Positions 26,389 through 34,473 of a stretch of DNA of 45,653 bases are shown piece by piece (positions within the stretch are counted from its first letter, which is position 1; every line of letters begins with the position of its first letter). The DNA is taken from contig JAUCPZ010000219.1 of assembly GCA_030372995.1 (NCBI GenBank), positions 1 to 45,653 of the forward strand, in the 5' to 3' direction. This DNA comes from Dehalococcoidia bacterium. GTDB lineage: Bacteria > Chloroflexota > Dehalococcoidia > UBA2247 > RBG-13-53-26. The translations under genes were made by a program, and so were the position numbers. Below the pieces are notes generated by a model that searched no databases, was not told where the DNA came from, and saw nothing but the letters and a program-made list of their open reading frames with translations.

Positions 26389-27858
26389 ATGTCAAAGAAG
26401 TACGACGTCATCGTCATCGGAGGCGGGCCAGGAGGAATCACCTGTGGGGCTCTTCTGGCCAAGTGGGGCGCCAAGACCCTGCTTATTGAGCAGAACGAAA
26501 CAGTCGGCGGCAAGGCTGTAACGCCGACAAACAAGGATGGCTTCTCTTATGAACTCGGGCCGAAGCTTCAGGTGCCCGCTCAGGGACCAAGCTTCGCAGT
26601 GGTGTTCAAGGAACTCGGCATGGAATCGCAACTGAAGCCCATCCCGCTGGACAGGGCTGGCCTGGCCTACCGCGGTCCGTCTGGCAAGTACAAGAAAGGC
26701 ACTCTGCCGGCCAGCACCGGCCTCTCGCCGCAACCGTTCTTCGAATTGTGGGACCTGGAACCATCCAAGCACGAGGTCGCCCTGAACTTCCTGATCAACA
26801 TGGCCATGATGCCGCCTGAACAGGTGGCTGCTCTCGATGACCTGAACTCTGTGGAGTGGCTGGATCAATTCAAGGACCTCCCCGAGCAACTCCTGGACTA
26901 CATGAGAATGCATGCCAACGCGTCGCTCGCCGAGCCCATCGATCTCGTCTCGGCCTCAGAGCAGGTAGTCATCATGCAGGACATCGCATTGCGTGGAGCT
27001 GCCGGCTACTACGTCGGCGGCTTTGGCCGCGTGCTGAACGACATCGCCAACGCCATGAAGGCCAACGGCGGCGAGATTAAGACCAAGACCAAGGTGCAGA
27101 AGATCAAGGTCAGCAACGGCCGCGTGACCGGAGTGACCACGGATAGCGAGACCTTTGATGCCCCGATCGTAGTCAGCGACGCCGGCATTCAGCCGACCGT
27201 GCTGAAGCTGGTCGGCGAGAAGGAATTCGACCATGGATACCTGAGCTGGGTCCGGGGGCTTGTCCCCAGTTGGGCCTTCACCGGGGTTAAGTACTTCCTG
27301 AACAAGAAGTTGCTTCCGGATCAGATGTACAATGTCTGGGCCAGCGACACGACTATGAACCTGCAGCGCTACCAGGACATGCGCGCCGGAAAGATAGCCG
27401 ATGAAATCATGTTCTTCTCCACTGTTCCGTCCAATTTCGATCCCAACATGGCTCCGCCGGGCAAGCAGTGCATCGTTGCCGGGACTATTTGCTCCCCTGA
27501 CCCCAAGGCCAAGGAGATACAGACCCTTCATGACCGGCTGGACAAGATGTGGGACAAGCTGTATCCGGGCTTCATGGACGCCCTCATGTACAAGGAGGTC
27601 GAAGGGCCGGCGGAGGTCTCCCAGTTCACGCGCGACAGTGTGATGCACGGACAGGGAGGCGAATGCGTCGGACTGGCTCAGATCGCCGGCCAGTGCGGCA
27701 AGCACACTCCATCACCCCAGGCCCCCATTGGAGGCTTGTTCTACACGGGATTCGATGTCGGGGTGCGGGGAATGGGAACCCACCGGGCATCGGGCGGAGG
27801 CATCAAGACGGCCCGCATGGTGCTGCGGTACAAGCGCATCCGCGGAGCCGTGCTTTAG
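26389..27858 (+). CDS. FAD-dependent oxidoreductase, phytoene-desaturase-like (paralog 2)
   Basis: 489 residues, the same length as the paralog at 920. The N-terminal FAD-binding motif is VIGGGPGGITCGALLAKWG (residues 9–27), followed by VGGKAVT. The C-terminal motif GGLFYTGFDVGVRGMGTH sits where the paralog has YVGADAGGSGFGNH. The segment around APIVVSDAGIQPTVLKLVGE is nearly identical between the two. The substrate is unknown; no terpenoid genes are near. It stands 294 nt before the 4Fe-4S protein gene with a hairpin between, so co-transcription is uncertain, though an electron-transfer link is attractive. Confidence 0.85.
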   Translation: MSKKYDVIVIGGGPGGITCGALLAKWGAKTLLIEQNETVGGKAVTPTNKDGFSYELGPKLQVPAQGPSFAVVFKELGMESQLKPIPLDRAGLAYRGPSGKYKKGTLPASTGLSPQPFFELWDLEPSKHEVALNFLINMAMMPPEQVAALDDLNSVEWLDQFKDLPEQLLDYMRMHANASLAEPIDLVSASEQVVIMQDIALRGAAGYYVGGFGRVLNDIANAMKANGGEIKTKTKVQKIKVSNGRVTGVTTDSETFDAPIVVSDAGIQPTVLKLVGEKEFDHGYLSWVRGLVPSWAFTGVKYFLNKKLLPDQMYNVWASDTTMNLQRYQDMRAGKIADEIMFFSTVPSNFDPNMAPPGKQCIVAGTICSPDPKAKEIQTLHDRLDKMWDKLYPGFMDALMYKEVEGPAEVSQFTRDSVMHGQGGECVGLAQIAGQCGKHTPSPQAPIGGLFYTGFDVGVRGMGTHRASGGGIKTARMVLRYKRIRGAVL

Positions 27859-27898
27859 ACCAGCGGCAACGGGATCCCGCAGTCGTAGGACCGGTGCT

Positions 27899-27917
27899 TG
27901 TCGGGAGATTCCCGACA
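27899..27917 (+). terminator. Hairpin after FAD oxidoreductase 2
   Basis: TGTCGGGA–GAT–TCCCGACA, perfect 8-bp stem, 40 nt after the stop, without a T tract. A TATAAA −10-like box near 27940 could start the next gene. Confidence 0.45.
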
Positions 27918-28152
27918 GACATGCCCTGCACTCCTTGTGTATAAACGTGCCGCTAGGGTCGTAAGGGAGCCGTGCTGTTACCCAACGCTTGGGGGCCAGA
28001 TCGAAACCGCGCGTGCACCTTCACCGGAGACGATGCGTGGCAGCCGCGACGCCCCCCTTGGTCCTGGTTGACCAATGAGATCGCGAGACTGAATGCCGGG
28101 AGGACGGCTTTCCAGGAGATCCGAGCGCTACGGACAGGAAGGAAAGGTAGAA

Positions 28153-29151
28153 ATGGGAGAAGACGCGCTGTACCAGGAACTGATAGATATGATCAACAGC
28201 TCCGATCCGCATGTCATCGGCCTGCCGAAGACGCCGGCCATGCTGAAGGTGGTGAGCCTTCAGTTCACACCGGAAGAGGCCAGATTAGCTCTCAAGGTCG
28301 GTACCGCCGGAGGGACTCTCGACGAGCTCTCGGCCAAGACCGGCATCGACAAGGGGCAGCTCAAGAAGAAGCTGGAAACAATGGCCACGAAGGGAACGGT
28401 ATGGGTCGACCCCGACAAGGAGGACCCAGTGTACCGGGTTCTGGGGAGTTGCGCCCCGGGGCTAGTGGAGACGGGCGCCTGGGGTGGTATCAGATTCCCC
28501 TACGACTTCGAGTTGATCAAGAACCTTCACCCGGCATTGAAGGACTGGGCCAGAGAAAGACTCTGCCCTCTGGGCTTCCCATTCGCGCCGGTGTTCGCGC
28601 ATCCGGACCATCTCCCCGCCGATGCCAAGCCCGGAGAAAACCTCTTCGAGACTCTGAAGAAGCAGGATTACATCGCCGTCTCTGACTGCCCGTGCCGTCT
28701 CTCGCACTGGCTGGCTGAGCCCGAGAACCATTGCAGCCATACTCTTCAGGCCTGTATCCACTACGGCAACGTGGCTAAATGGACCGTCAAGTACGGAATG
28801 GCCCGCCGGATCACCTACGACGAGGCTGTCGAGATCCTGAGACAATGTCATGCCGAAGGTCTCGTGCACAGCATTGACATCGACGGCTGCATATGCAACT
28901 GCTGTACCGACTGCTGCCCCAATTTCATTGGGATCCGGGAATTCAAGACCAGAACCCTCATTTCGTCGCCATTCATGCCGCAAGTGGACGCGGATAAGTG
29001 CAGCGCCTGTTCCTCATGCGTTGACGCCTGTCCCATGGGCGCGCTGACGGTCAACGACGTCGCCGAGCTCAACAAGGAGCTTTGCATAGGCTGCGCGGTC
29101 TGCATCCCCACCTGCAGCGTGGACGCTCTGAAGCTGGTCAGGCGCCAGTGA
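28153..29151 (+). CDS. Multi-cysteine 4Fe-4S protein with N-terminal winged-helix-like segment
   Basis: 332 residues from the ATG at 28153 (AAGGAAAGG upstream). Residues 40–100 resemble a winged helix (TLDELSAKTGIDKGQLKKKLETM). The middle has unusual cysteine groups: Cys179 and 181 (SDCPCR), 194, 201 and the dense cluster 246–255 (CICNCCTDCC). The C-terminus is a classic two-cluster ferredoxin: Cys283/286/289/293 and Cys311/314/317/321. The protein can thus hold two 4Fe-4S clusters and probably a further metal site. It is likely a cytoplasmic electron carrier or subunit of an unknown oxidoreductase; the FAD enzyme upstream is a possible partner. Confidence 0.82.
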   Translation: MGEDALYQELIDMINSSDPHVIGLPKTPAMLKVVSLQFTPEEARLALKVGTAGGTLDELSAKTGIDKGQLKKKLETMATKGTVWVDPDKEDPVYRVLGSCAPGLVETGAWGGIRFPYDFELIKNLHPALKDWARERLCPLGFPFAPVFAHPDHLPADAKPGENLFETLKKQDYIAVSDCPCRLSHWLAEPENHCSHTLQACIHYGNVAKWTVKYGMARRITYDEAVEILRQCHAEGLVHSIDIDGCICNCCTDCCPNFIGIREFKTRTLISSPFMPQVDADKCSACSSCVDACPMGALTVNDVAELNKELCIGCAVCIPTCSVDALKLVRRQ

Positions 29152-29261
29152 AACCCGGCATTCGGAGAGGGTCTTCCTCCAGAAACGGCAGCCGAGTGCG
29201 CTGATCCGGCCAACAACGCCGAACGTGATGGCGTGGCGTGATAGCACCCTTTCCTGTCCGC

Positions 29262-29267
29262 TATAAT
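29262..29267 (+). promoter_or_regulatory. −10 element for the Memo-family gene
   Basis: A perfect TATAAT; no clear −35. It lies 5 nt before a TTG that opens the frame, which argues against that TTG and for the GTG at 29296. Confidence 0.5.
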
Positions 29268-29295
29268 CAGGTTGCGTCTTCCAGCGAGTAGCCAA

Positions 29296-30516
29296 GTGCC
29301 AGAGAGAGCGAACCCGAAGCTCAGAGCGATTCAGGTGCAGCCCGCTGTTCATCAGGGCCAGCAGGGCGTTGTCCTCGCAGATCCGCTCGGCATCACAGAG
29401 GCGGGCCTCTTCGTACCCGCTGCGCTGGCACCCATTCTGCCCCTGATCGACGGCACCCGTGACCTCGGAACGCTGAGAACCGGTTTCGAACTGCGCACCG
29501 GGATCCCGCTCAGCCCCGGAGCGGTCCAGAGACTCATTTCTGAACTGGATGCCTCGATGTTCCTGGACAACGCCAACTTCGCCGATGCTCTTGAGGCCGC
29601 CACACGAGAATACAGGCAGGCCAAGTCCAGGACACCCGTCATGGCCGGAAGGTCTTGCCCCGGAGACCCGCAGGAACTGGCAGCGATGCTGCAGGGCTAT
29701 CTGGACGCTGCTGGAGAGACGCCCGGCCCGCCTGCGGAGATCAAGGGCTTGATCAGCCCGCACATCGACTTCCCCAGGGGCGGCCCTGTTTACGGCGGGG
29801 CGTGGGCCGCGGCTGCGCCAGCGGTGAAATCGGCCGATCTCATCGTCATCTTGGGCACCGATCACAACGGGGGCGAAGGCGAGATTACCGTAACCAGGCA
29901 AAGCTATGAGACGCCCTGGGGCATAGTGCCCACCGACCAGGAGGCAGTGGACAGAATCGCTGTCCTGGCCGGGGAAGACACAGTCTTCAAAGGAGAACTG
30001 AGGCACCGAGGCGAACATTCCGTCGAGGCTGCGTTGATCTGGGCGCACTATCTGAGAAGAGAGAAACCGCCGCACGTGCTCCCCATTCTCTGCGGATCCT
30101 TTGAGTCCTTCATACGCCAGGGAGTCAGTCCGTCGGCGGCCGGGGCCATCCCCGCCATTGTTGAGGCGCTGCGTGAGACAGTCAACAGGCGCCGTACCAT
30201 CGTGGTCGCTGCGGCCGATCTGGCCCACGTGGGCCCCGTGTTCGGCGACTTGCAGCCCCTCGATCTGGCCACGCGGGCCAGACTCGAAGCCCAAGACCGG
30301 CGCCTCCTCGATGTTCTCCAGCAGGCAGACCCGGAAGCCTTCCTCGCTGAAATCAAAGCCGATGGCGACCAGAGGCGGATCTGCGGTATACCGCCGATCT
30401 ATATCTTGCTGGCGGTGCTGACAGGAACGAAAGGAAGTGTCACCGGATACGCCCAGTGCCCGGCCAGCCCAGACGGCGGGTCAATCGTGTCCATCTGCGG
30501 GATGGTGTATCACTAA
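29296..30516 (+). CDS. Memo-family protein (AmmeMemoRadiSam system protein B) with N-terminal extension
   Basis: 406 residues from the GTG at 29296; a TTG at 29272 would lie at the predicted transcription start. The first ~110 residues form a small domain (VVLADPLGITEAGLFVP... IDGTRDLGTLRTGFELRTG), resembling the PqqD-like or winged domains attached to some Memo proteins. The Memo domain follows, with histidines in LISPHIDFPRGGPVY and ILGTDHNGGEG, a cysteine in LPILCGSFE and ADLAHVGPVFG. Memo is related to extradiol-dioxygenase metal proteins and usually co-occurs with an AMMECR1 protein and a radical SAM enzyme. Neither of these is adjacent. Confidence 0.82.
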   Translation: MPERANPKLRAIQVQPAVHQGQQGVVLADPLGITEAGLFVPAALAPILPLIDGTRDLGTLRTGFELRTGIPLSPGAVQRLISELDASMFLDNANFADALEAATREYRQAKSRTPVMAGRSCPGDPQELAAMLQGYLDAAGETPGPPAEIKGLISPHIDFPRGGPVYGGAWAAAAPAVKSADLIVILGTDHNGGEGEITVTRQSYETPWGIVPTDQEAVDRIAVLAGEDTVFKGELRHRGEHSVEAALIWAHYLRREKPPHVLPILCGSFESFIRQGVSPSAAGAIPAIVEALRETVNRRRTIVVAAADLAHVGPVFGDLQPLDLATRARLEAQDRRLLDVLQQADPEAFLAEIKADGDQRRICGIPPIYILLAVLTGTKGSVTGYAQCPASPDGGSIVSICGMVYH

Positions 30517-30728
30517 GCGGTTCCATGTAACCTGCTGCGCCAGGATGTTCCGCAGGTTCCCGATGACGGCGGCTCGGTGAGGGGCCCACGTGAACCGGCT
30601 CTTCAGGTCCTTCCGGACACCCGAGTGGTCCCTGTACCCTTACGATTCCGCGCATCGCCCGGTCCCCATCCCGCGGTCCCCCAATCACGCCGGAGATGCG
30701 GCGTCTGCGGCAATCCCACTGCCGCCGC
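30517..30728. other. Convergent intergenic region, Memo / nitroreductase
   Basis: GC-rich, with overlapping open frames that match nothing recognised. No strong hairpin is seen. Confidence 0.4.
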
Positions 30729-31394
30729 CTAATCGAAACCGTACCAGGTCACCAGGGTTTCCATGGGCTCGCGGCTGGACCGGAAGGTCGCTGCCGGCTT
30801 CGACGTGTCCGGATATCCCAGAGCTATCCCGAGCACCATCCGCTTCGACTCCGGAAGTCCCAGAATACTCCTTAGGACTTCTGGATAAGCCACGGCCGCA
30901 GCCAGGGCACAAGACCCCACCCCGTAGTGCCAGGCGGCGAGCATAAGGTTCTCCGCTGCAATGCCCATGTCAACCAGCGACCACTGGCTAAGCGAGGCAT
31001 CCATGTACATCACTACCGCGTTGGGCGCATCAAAGAACGTCCGCATGGAGGTGCGCCACCTCCTAATGGCTTCCGGATCGCCTTTCGGGAGTCCTATCTC
31101 GCTCATCAGCCTCCTCCCATCCGCCCTGAGCCGAGCTAGATAGGGACCACTGAACTTAGGCCACGGGAAGTCGAGTTGGGGCTTCTCACCCGCCTGTCCC
31201 ATGGCCGCAAGCGCCTCCTTCACGTCCTTCATGACGCCGCCGCCGAGCACGGCAAACTCCCAGGGCTGCGTGTTCTCCCAGGACGGTGCCCGCAGGGCAG
31301 CCTCTATGATAGCCTCCAGCACCTCTCTGGGCACGGGCTCGGGCTTGAAGGCACGTACACTTCTCCGGCTGTTGATCGCTTCGATGACATCCAC
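30729..31394 (-). CDS. Nitroreductase-family FMN protein
   Basis: 221 residues from a GTG at 31394; the long upstream frame is arginine-rich and unlike the family. The N-terminus has the standard NSRRSVRAFKPEPVPREVLE and APSWENTQPWEF segments that bind FMN phosphate. The C-terminal half has DMGIAAENLMLAAWHYGVGSCALAA and PESKRMVLGIALGYPD, with the GYPD/E turn near the flavin. Members reduce nitro groups, quinones or enones with NAD(P)H, or carry out dehalogenation-type reactions; the exact reaction is unknown. Monocistronic, convergent with the Memo gene. Confidence 0.92.
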   Translation of the reverse strand: MDVIEAINSRRSVRAFKPEPVPREVLEAIIEAALRAPSWENTQPWEFAVLGGGVMKDVKEALAAMGQAGEKPQLDFPWPKFSGPYLARLRADGRRLMSEIGLPKGDPEAIRRWRTSMRTFFDAPNAVVMYMDASLSQWSLVDMGIAAENLMLAAWHYGVGSCALAAAVAYPEVLRSILGLPESKRMVLGIALGYPDTSKPAATFRSSREPMETLVTWYGFD

Positions 31395-31459
31395 GTGACA
31401 AACCTCACTCGCAGGCAGCGGCACCCCGGCCACCGTCCCCCTAGCCAAGACCCAGGACC

Positions 31460-31489
31460 ACTGTAACACAGAGAAGGACCGCCGCTCAA
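31460..31489 (-). promoter_or_regulatory. Possible promoter for the nitroreductase
   Basis: On the minus strand TTGAGC – 18 nt – TACAGT, about 70 nt before the GTG. Confidence 0.4.
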
Positions 31490-31590
31490 CCAACCCCACC
31501 CTAAGAGCCGTGGGGGCCCGCCCCCTCAGTCCGACAACCGGCTCTCGGGGCGTGAACCGGCACACCTCGGGGCAGGGGCAACCGCCGAGG

Positions 31591-31621
31591 CGAAAAGAAA
31601 GTGGCCCGACTGGGTCGGGCC
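31591..31621 (-). terminator. Rho-independent terminator of the lipoprotein gene
   Basis: GGCCCGAC–TGG–GTCGGGCC (31603–31621), perfect 8-bp stem. It is followed on the minus strand by a T-rich run (ACTTTCTTTTC), 53 nt after the stop of the gene at 31674. Confidence 0.7.
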
Positions 31622-31673
31622 CCTCCGAATATTCGCGCCGTCTAAGCCAACGGCTCGATACGGGTCACATTCC

Positions 31674-32504
31674 TTAGAAGAGACCCTTGGCGTCGTCAAT
31701 GTCTATTCTCGCTGTCGCCTTCAGAAACAGCCCTTCCTGTGTGACCTGTGCGCCGTCAAACCGCTGATCCATGATGTCTTCAATGGTGTCCACAGCATCG
31801 TCAGCATCGTCCTCATCATTGAACTTGGCCACACCTGCGATCTTCAAGGTCTCGCTGTCTTGCTTCTTGGCCGATATGCCGTAGGCCTCGAATCCGGACG
31901 CCAGGATGCTGGTCCATTCCTTCGCCATTTCCACGTAGATCCCGCCGGGCAGGCGGTTTGCCACGTCATTGATGTCCACTTTGCTGAGCCAGGAGTCACC
32001 TCCAGCCTTGATGACCTTGATGCAAGCCTCAACCCCGGACTCGTCACCCATGATTATGAGGTCACCCATCAGGGCGACCTGGTTTTCCAGGTCTGAAGCC
32101 CATCCCGCCTCCCTGATCCACACCTCTACGCCCCTGTAATCGTCTTTCTCGTAGTGACGGTCCTCCAGCTCATCTCTGACCTCATCCAAATCAAAGGTGC
32201 CTGTGAGCAGTGTAAACCGCTTGCTAAGCGCCTCGTTTGAGGCGAAGATATTGACTTCGCTCGGGCTGATCCCGCGGTTCTGCAGCCTCGACTGGACCCT
32301 TTCCTTCCAGGCGTCATAGAGATCTTCCAGGTCAGCATCGTTTCTCAAAGCCTTGACGTTCACATACTTCAGCGACACGGTATCCGCTGGCACCTTCGCC
32401 AGCATGGCCATCAACCCGCTGCCTGAGGCACACCCGGTAGTGGCTACAGCCATCGTCGCCAGCAAGGCCCCCAGGCAGACCACTAACAAGACCCTTCTAA
32501 ACAT
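31674..32504 (-). CDS. Secreted lipoprotein, DUF3352-like, unknown function
   Basis: 276 residues from the ATG at 32504, fixed by an excellent AGGAGGAG site and the signal peptide (MFRRVLLVVCLG start, lipobox ending TTGC, Cys25). The mature protein is acidic. It begins LAKVPADTVSLKYVNVKAL, a pattern like DUF3352-type surface proteins that start with a PADT motif, and contains a repeated alpha-beta layout (residues about 35–140 and 145–276). No catalytic motif is seen. Probably anchored to the outer face of the membrane. It has its own promoter, a long leader with a perfect 19-bp palindrome, and its own terminator. Confidence 0.75.
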   Translation of the reverse strand: MFRRVLLVVCLGALLATMAVATTGCASGSGLMAMLAKVPADTVSLKYVNVKALRNDADLEDLYDAWKERVQSRLQNRGISPSEVNIFASNEALSKRFTLLTGTFDLDEVRDELEDRHYEKDDYRGVEVWIREAGWASDLENQVALMGDLIIMGDESGVEACIKVIKAGGDSWLSKVDINDVANRLPGGIYVEMAKEWTSILASGFEAYGISAKKQDSETLKIAGVAKFNDEDDADDAVDTIEDIMDQRFDGAQVTQEGLFLKATARIDIDDAKGLF

Positions 32505-32524
32505 CCGACTCCTCCTAGATTTAA

Positions 32525-32543
32525 TTGCGGACCCGGTCCGCAA
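32525..32543. promoter_or_regulatory. Perfect 19-bp palindrome in the lipoprotein leader
   Basis: TTGCGGACC–C–GGTCCGCAA, 9-1-9, located 21 nt upstream of the lipoprotein ATG and about 100 nt downstream of its promoter. It could be a repressor operator (TetR-type operators look like this) or form a leader hairpin. Confidence 0.5.
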
Positions 32544-32646
32544 GCCGGGTCTCACAGAGCAACACAGAGTCTAGGGGCTGAACATCACCGACAGGTCTCT
32601 GATAGGACCGACAGCATAACAAAACCATCTCAACCGACACAGCGCC

Positions 32647-32676
32647 ATTCTACAAATACGGGCTGTGCCGGGTCAA
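32647..32676 (-). promoter_or_regulatory. Promoter for the lipoprotein gene at 31674
   Basis: On the minus strand TTGACC – 18 nt – TAGAAT. It predicts a leader of about 135 nt that includes the 19-bp palindrome. Confidence 0.55.
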
Positions 32677-32767
32677 CCACCCCAGCGGGTCCGTAGCATA
32701 GTGCGACTAGCTCAGACCGACAATCGGCCGGTCTGCCGATGATTCTGTCTGCCGTTCCCCCAACAAC

Positions 32768-32800
32768 ATGAGGTCAGGCGGAGTATCCGCCTGACCTCAT
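32768..32800 (-). terminator. Terminator of the CoA-transferase gene
   Basis: A perfect 15-bp stem (ATGAGGTCAGGCGGA and its complement) with loop GTA, 36 nt after the CoA-transferase stop. The minus strand continues with GTTGTTGG, a weak T tract. Confidence 0.7.
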
Positions 32801-32835
32801 TGGCTGCCAAAGGCATCGCCGAGATCGCCCTCTTG

Positions 32836-34050
32836 TTAGTAGATCGCGCCCTCGCTCCGCAGCTTCTTAATCTCATCCTTCGAGTATCCCAGTCCCGACA
32901 TTACTTCCTCGGTGTCGTGACCCAGTGGCACCGCGAGGCTGCGGATCGAGCCCGGCGTATCCGAGAGCTTGATGCTGATGCCGACCTGCTTCACCTTGCC
33001 AAACCTGGGATGAGGGATATCGACCACCATCTGTCTGGCCAGCGCCTGGGGGTCATTGAACACTTCATCTATGTCCAAGACCTTGCCTATCGGGACATCG
33101 GCCTTGATCAGCTCGTCGAACCACTCGTCCCTCGTCTTGGTCAGGAATATCTTCCGCAGGTCTGCCATTATCTCTTCCTTCTTCGGGCTGGGCGCAAACT
33201 CATGCGGAATCAGGTCTTCCCGTCCCAGCGCTTTGCACAGGTTGGCCCAAAAGCGGGGCTCAATCGGGCAGACGCTGAGGTACTTCTTGTCCTTCGTCTC
33301 GTAGACGGCGTAGAACGGATTGGTGCCGCTGGTCAGCGTGTCGCCGCGGATTGGCTTGACGCCGGTGTATGGATACTCGACGGCGCCCGGGACTCCCGCC
33401 AGCAACCCGACAACACCGTCCATCATAGAGATATCTACCATCTGGCCCTTGCCGGTTCTCTCCCGGGCGCATATGGCGAGTAGAATCCCGATCAGTGCCT
33501 TTAGATAAGCCACGGCCATGTCCGCCACTATGTTGAGCGCCATGACCGGCGGCCCATCGACGCGGTCACCTGTCAAACCCAGGATGCCGCCGAAGCCCGC
33601 ATAGTTGCCATCGTGGCCGGGGTACATGCGGTAGGGCCCGGTCTGACCGTAGCCAGAGACGGCACAGTAGATGAGTCTGGGGTTGATCTTGGACAATGCC
33701 GCATAGCCCACATTCATGCGGTCCATCACACCGGGCCGGAACGCCTCCAAGACGACGTCCGAAGACTTGGCCAGCCTCTGGAACACTGCCTGCCCCGCCT
33801 CCGTGCGCATATTAATGGCGGTCTTCTTCTTGTTCCGGTCGACAGCTGCGAACGCCATCATCTTTGCCGCCTCTTCCTCCTTCTCGGGGAAGTAGGCCAG
33901 CCCATCGCCGACCCCCTTGTGCCCGCCCCCGGGCGGCATATCCACCTTGATCACATCTGCACCCATGTCGGCCATCGTCATGGCCGCCAGGGAAGCTGGT
34001 CCCAAGCCACAGGTGTCGATTACCCTGATCCCGCTAAGTGCTGATGCCAA
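32836..34050 (-). CDS. CaiB/BaiF-family (class III) CoA-transferase, racemase-like
   Basis: 404 residues, TTG start with GAGGAGG 7 nt upstream. Family segments: RVIDTCGLGPASLAAMTMADMGADVIKVD at the N-terminus, VVLEAFRPGVMDRMNVGY, YCAVSGYGQTGPY and PGHDGNYAGFGGILGL with the conserved Asp147, then GKGQMVDISMMDG. The GHD-x-NY context is that of alpha-methylacyl-CoA racemase-like members, where His and Asp act in proton transfer; other members move CoA between carboxylates using the same aspartate. The substrate is unknown. The divergent neighbour is an ADP-forming acyl-CoA synthetase-type subunit, so a shared acyl-CoA pathway is likely. Confidence 0.9.
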   Translation of the reverse strand: MASALSGIRVIDTCGLGPASLAAMTMADMGADVIKVDMPPGGGHKGVGDGLAYFPEKEEEAAKMMAFAAVDRNKKKTAINMRTEAGQAVFQRLAKSSDVVLEAFRPGVMDRMNVGYAALSKINPRLIYCAVSGYGQTGPYRMYPGHDGNYAGFGGILGLTGDRVDGPPVMALNIVADMAVAYLKALIGILLAICARERTGKGQMVDISMMDGVVGLLAGVPGAVEYPYTGVKPIRGDTLTSGTNPFYAVYETKDKKYLSVCPIEPRFWANLCKALGREDLIPHEFAPSPKKEEIMADLRKIFLTKTRDEWFDELIKADVPIGKVLDIDEVFNDPQALARQMVVDIPHPRFGKVKQVGISIKLSDTPGSIRSLAVPLGHDTEEVMSGLGYSKDEIKKLRSEGAIY

Positions 34051-34144
34051 TCTGAACCTCCTCTTCGCCGGCCGAGTATCATGGCCGAATAGGCAACGTG
34101 GGTTTGGGCGGGTTGGGCCGCCCTGCCGATGCCGATCAAGACGT

Positions 34145-34174
34145 ATGATACATCAAGCACGGCGCCACGGGCAA
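34145..34174 (-). promoter_or_regulatory. Promoter for the CoA-transferase
   Basis: On the minus strand TTGCCC – 18 nt – TATCAT, about 95 nt before the TTG start. Confidence 0.5.
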
Positions 34175-34227
34175 ACCACGGGCAGCCCCTATCTGGCTTG
34201 CAGCGCCGCCAGCCCCGCTACGAGGCG

Positions 34228-34252
34228 TGCAGAGGAGCACAGCTCCTCTGCA
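34228..34252. terminator. Strong hairpin between divergent genes
   Basis: TGCAGAGGAGC–ACA–GCTCCTCTGCA, perfect 11-bp stem followed by TCTCTTG on the plus strand. A terminator-like hairpin between two divergent genes has no transcript to end, so it may mark a lost gene or a small RNA. Confidence 0.45.
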
Positions 34253-34473
34253 TCTCTTGCCCCGCCCCCTGAGAGGGCCAGGTGATCATAACGAGGCCCA
34301 ATAGAATCATAACCACCCCCGGGATTGGGCACGGATCCCCCTGGAACCCATGCCTTTTCCGAATCGAGATGCTACAATGTACAGCCAAGGTCAAGAAGCG
34401 CTCCGGCATGAACATTATCCTCATTAGCGAGCCCTCCCAAAGCTCCGTAACCATCCCGAAGTGAGGCCCTGAA

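Larger units (their letters stand above)
34051..34473. other. Divergent intergenic region, CoA-transferase / CoA-synthetase
   Basis: It holds the CoA-transferase promoter, a strong hairpin (34228–34252) and a −10-like TACAAT (34373–34378) for the synthetase. Open frames here, including a hydrophobic one on the minus strand, are not supported as genes. Confidence 0.45.

Noticed and set aside
30590..30946. Plus-strand frame between Memo and nitroreductase
   Set aside because: It runs antisense into the nitroreductase and has no recognisable sequence.
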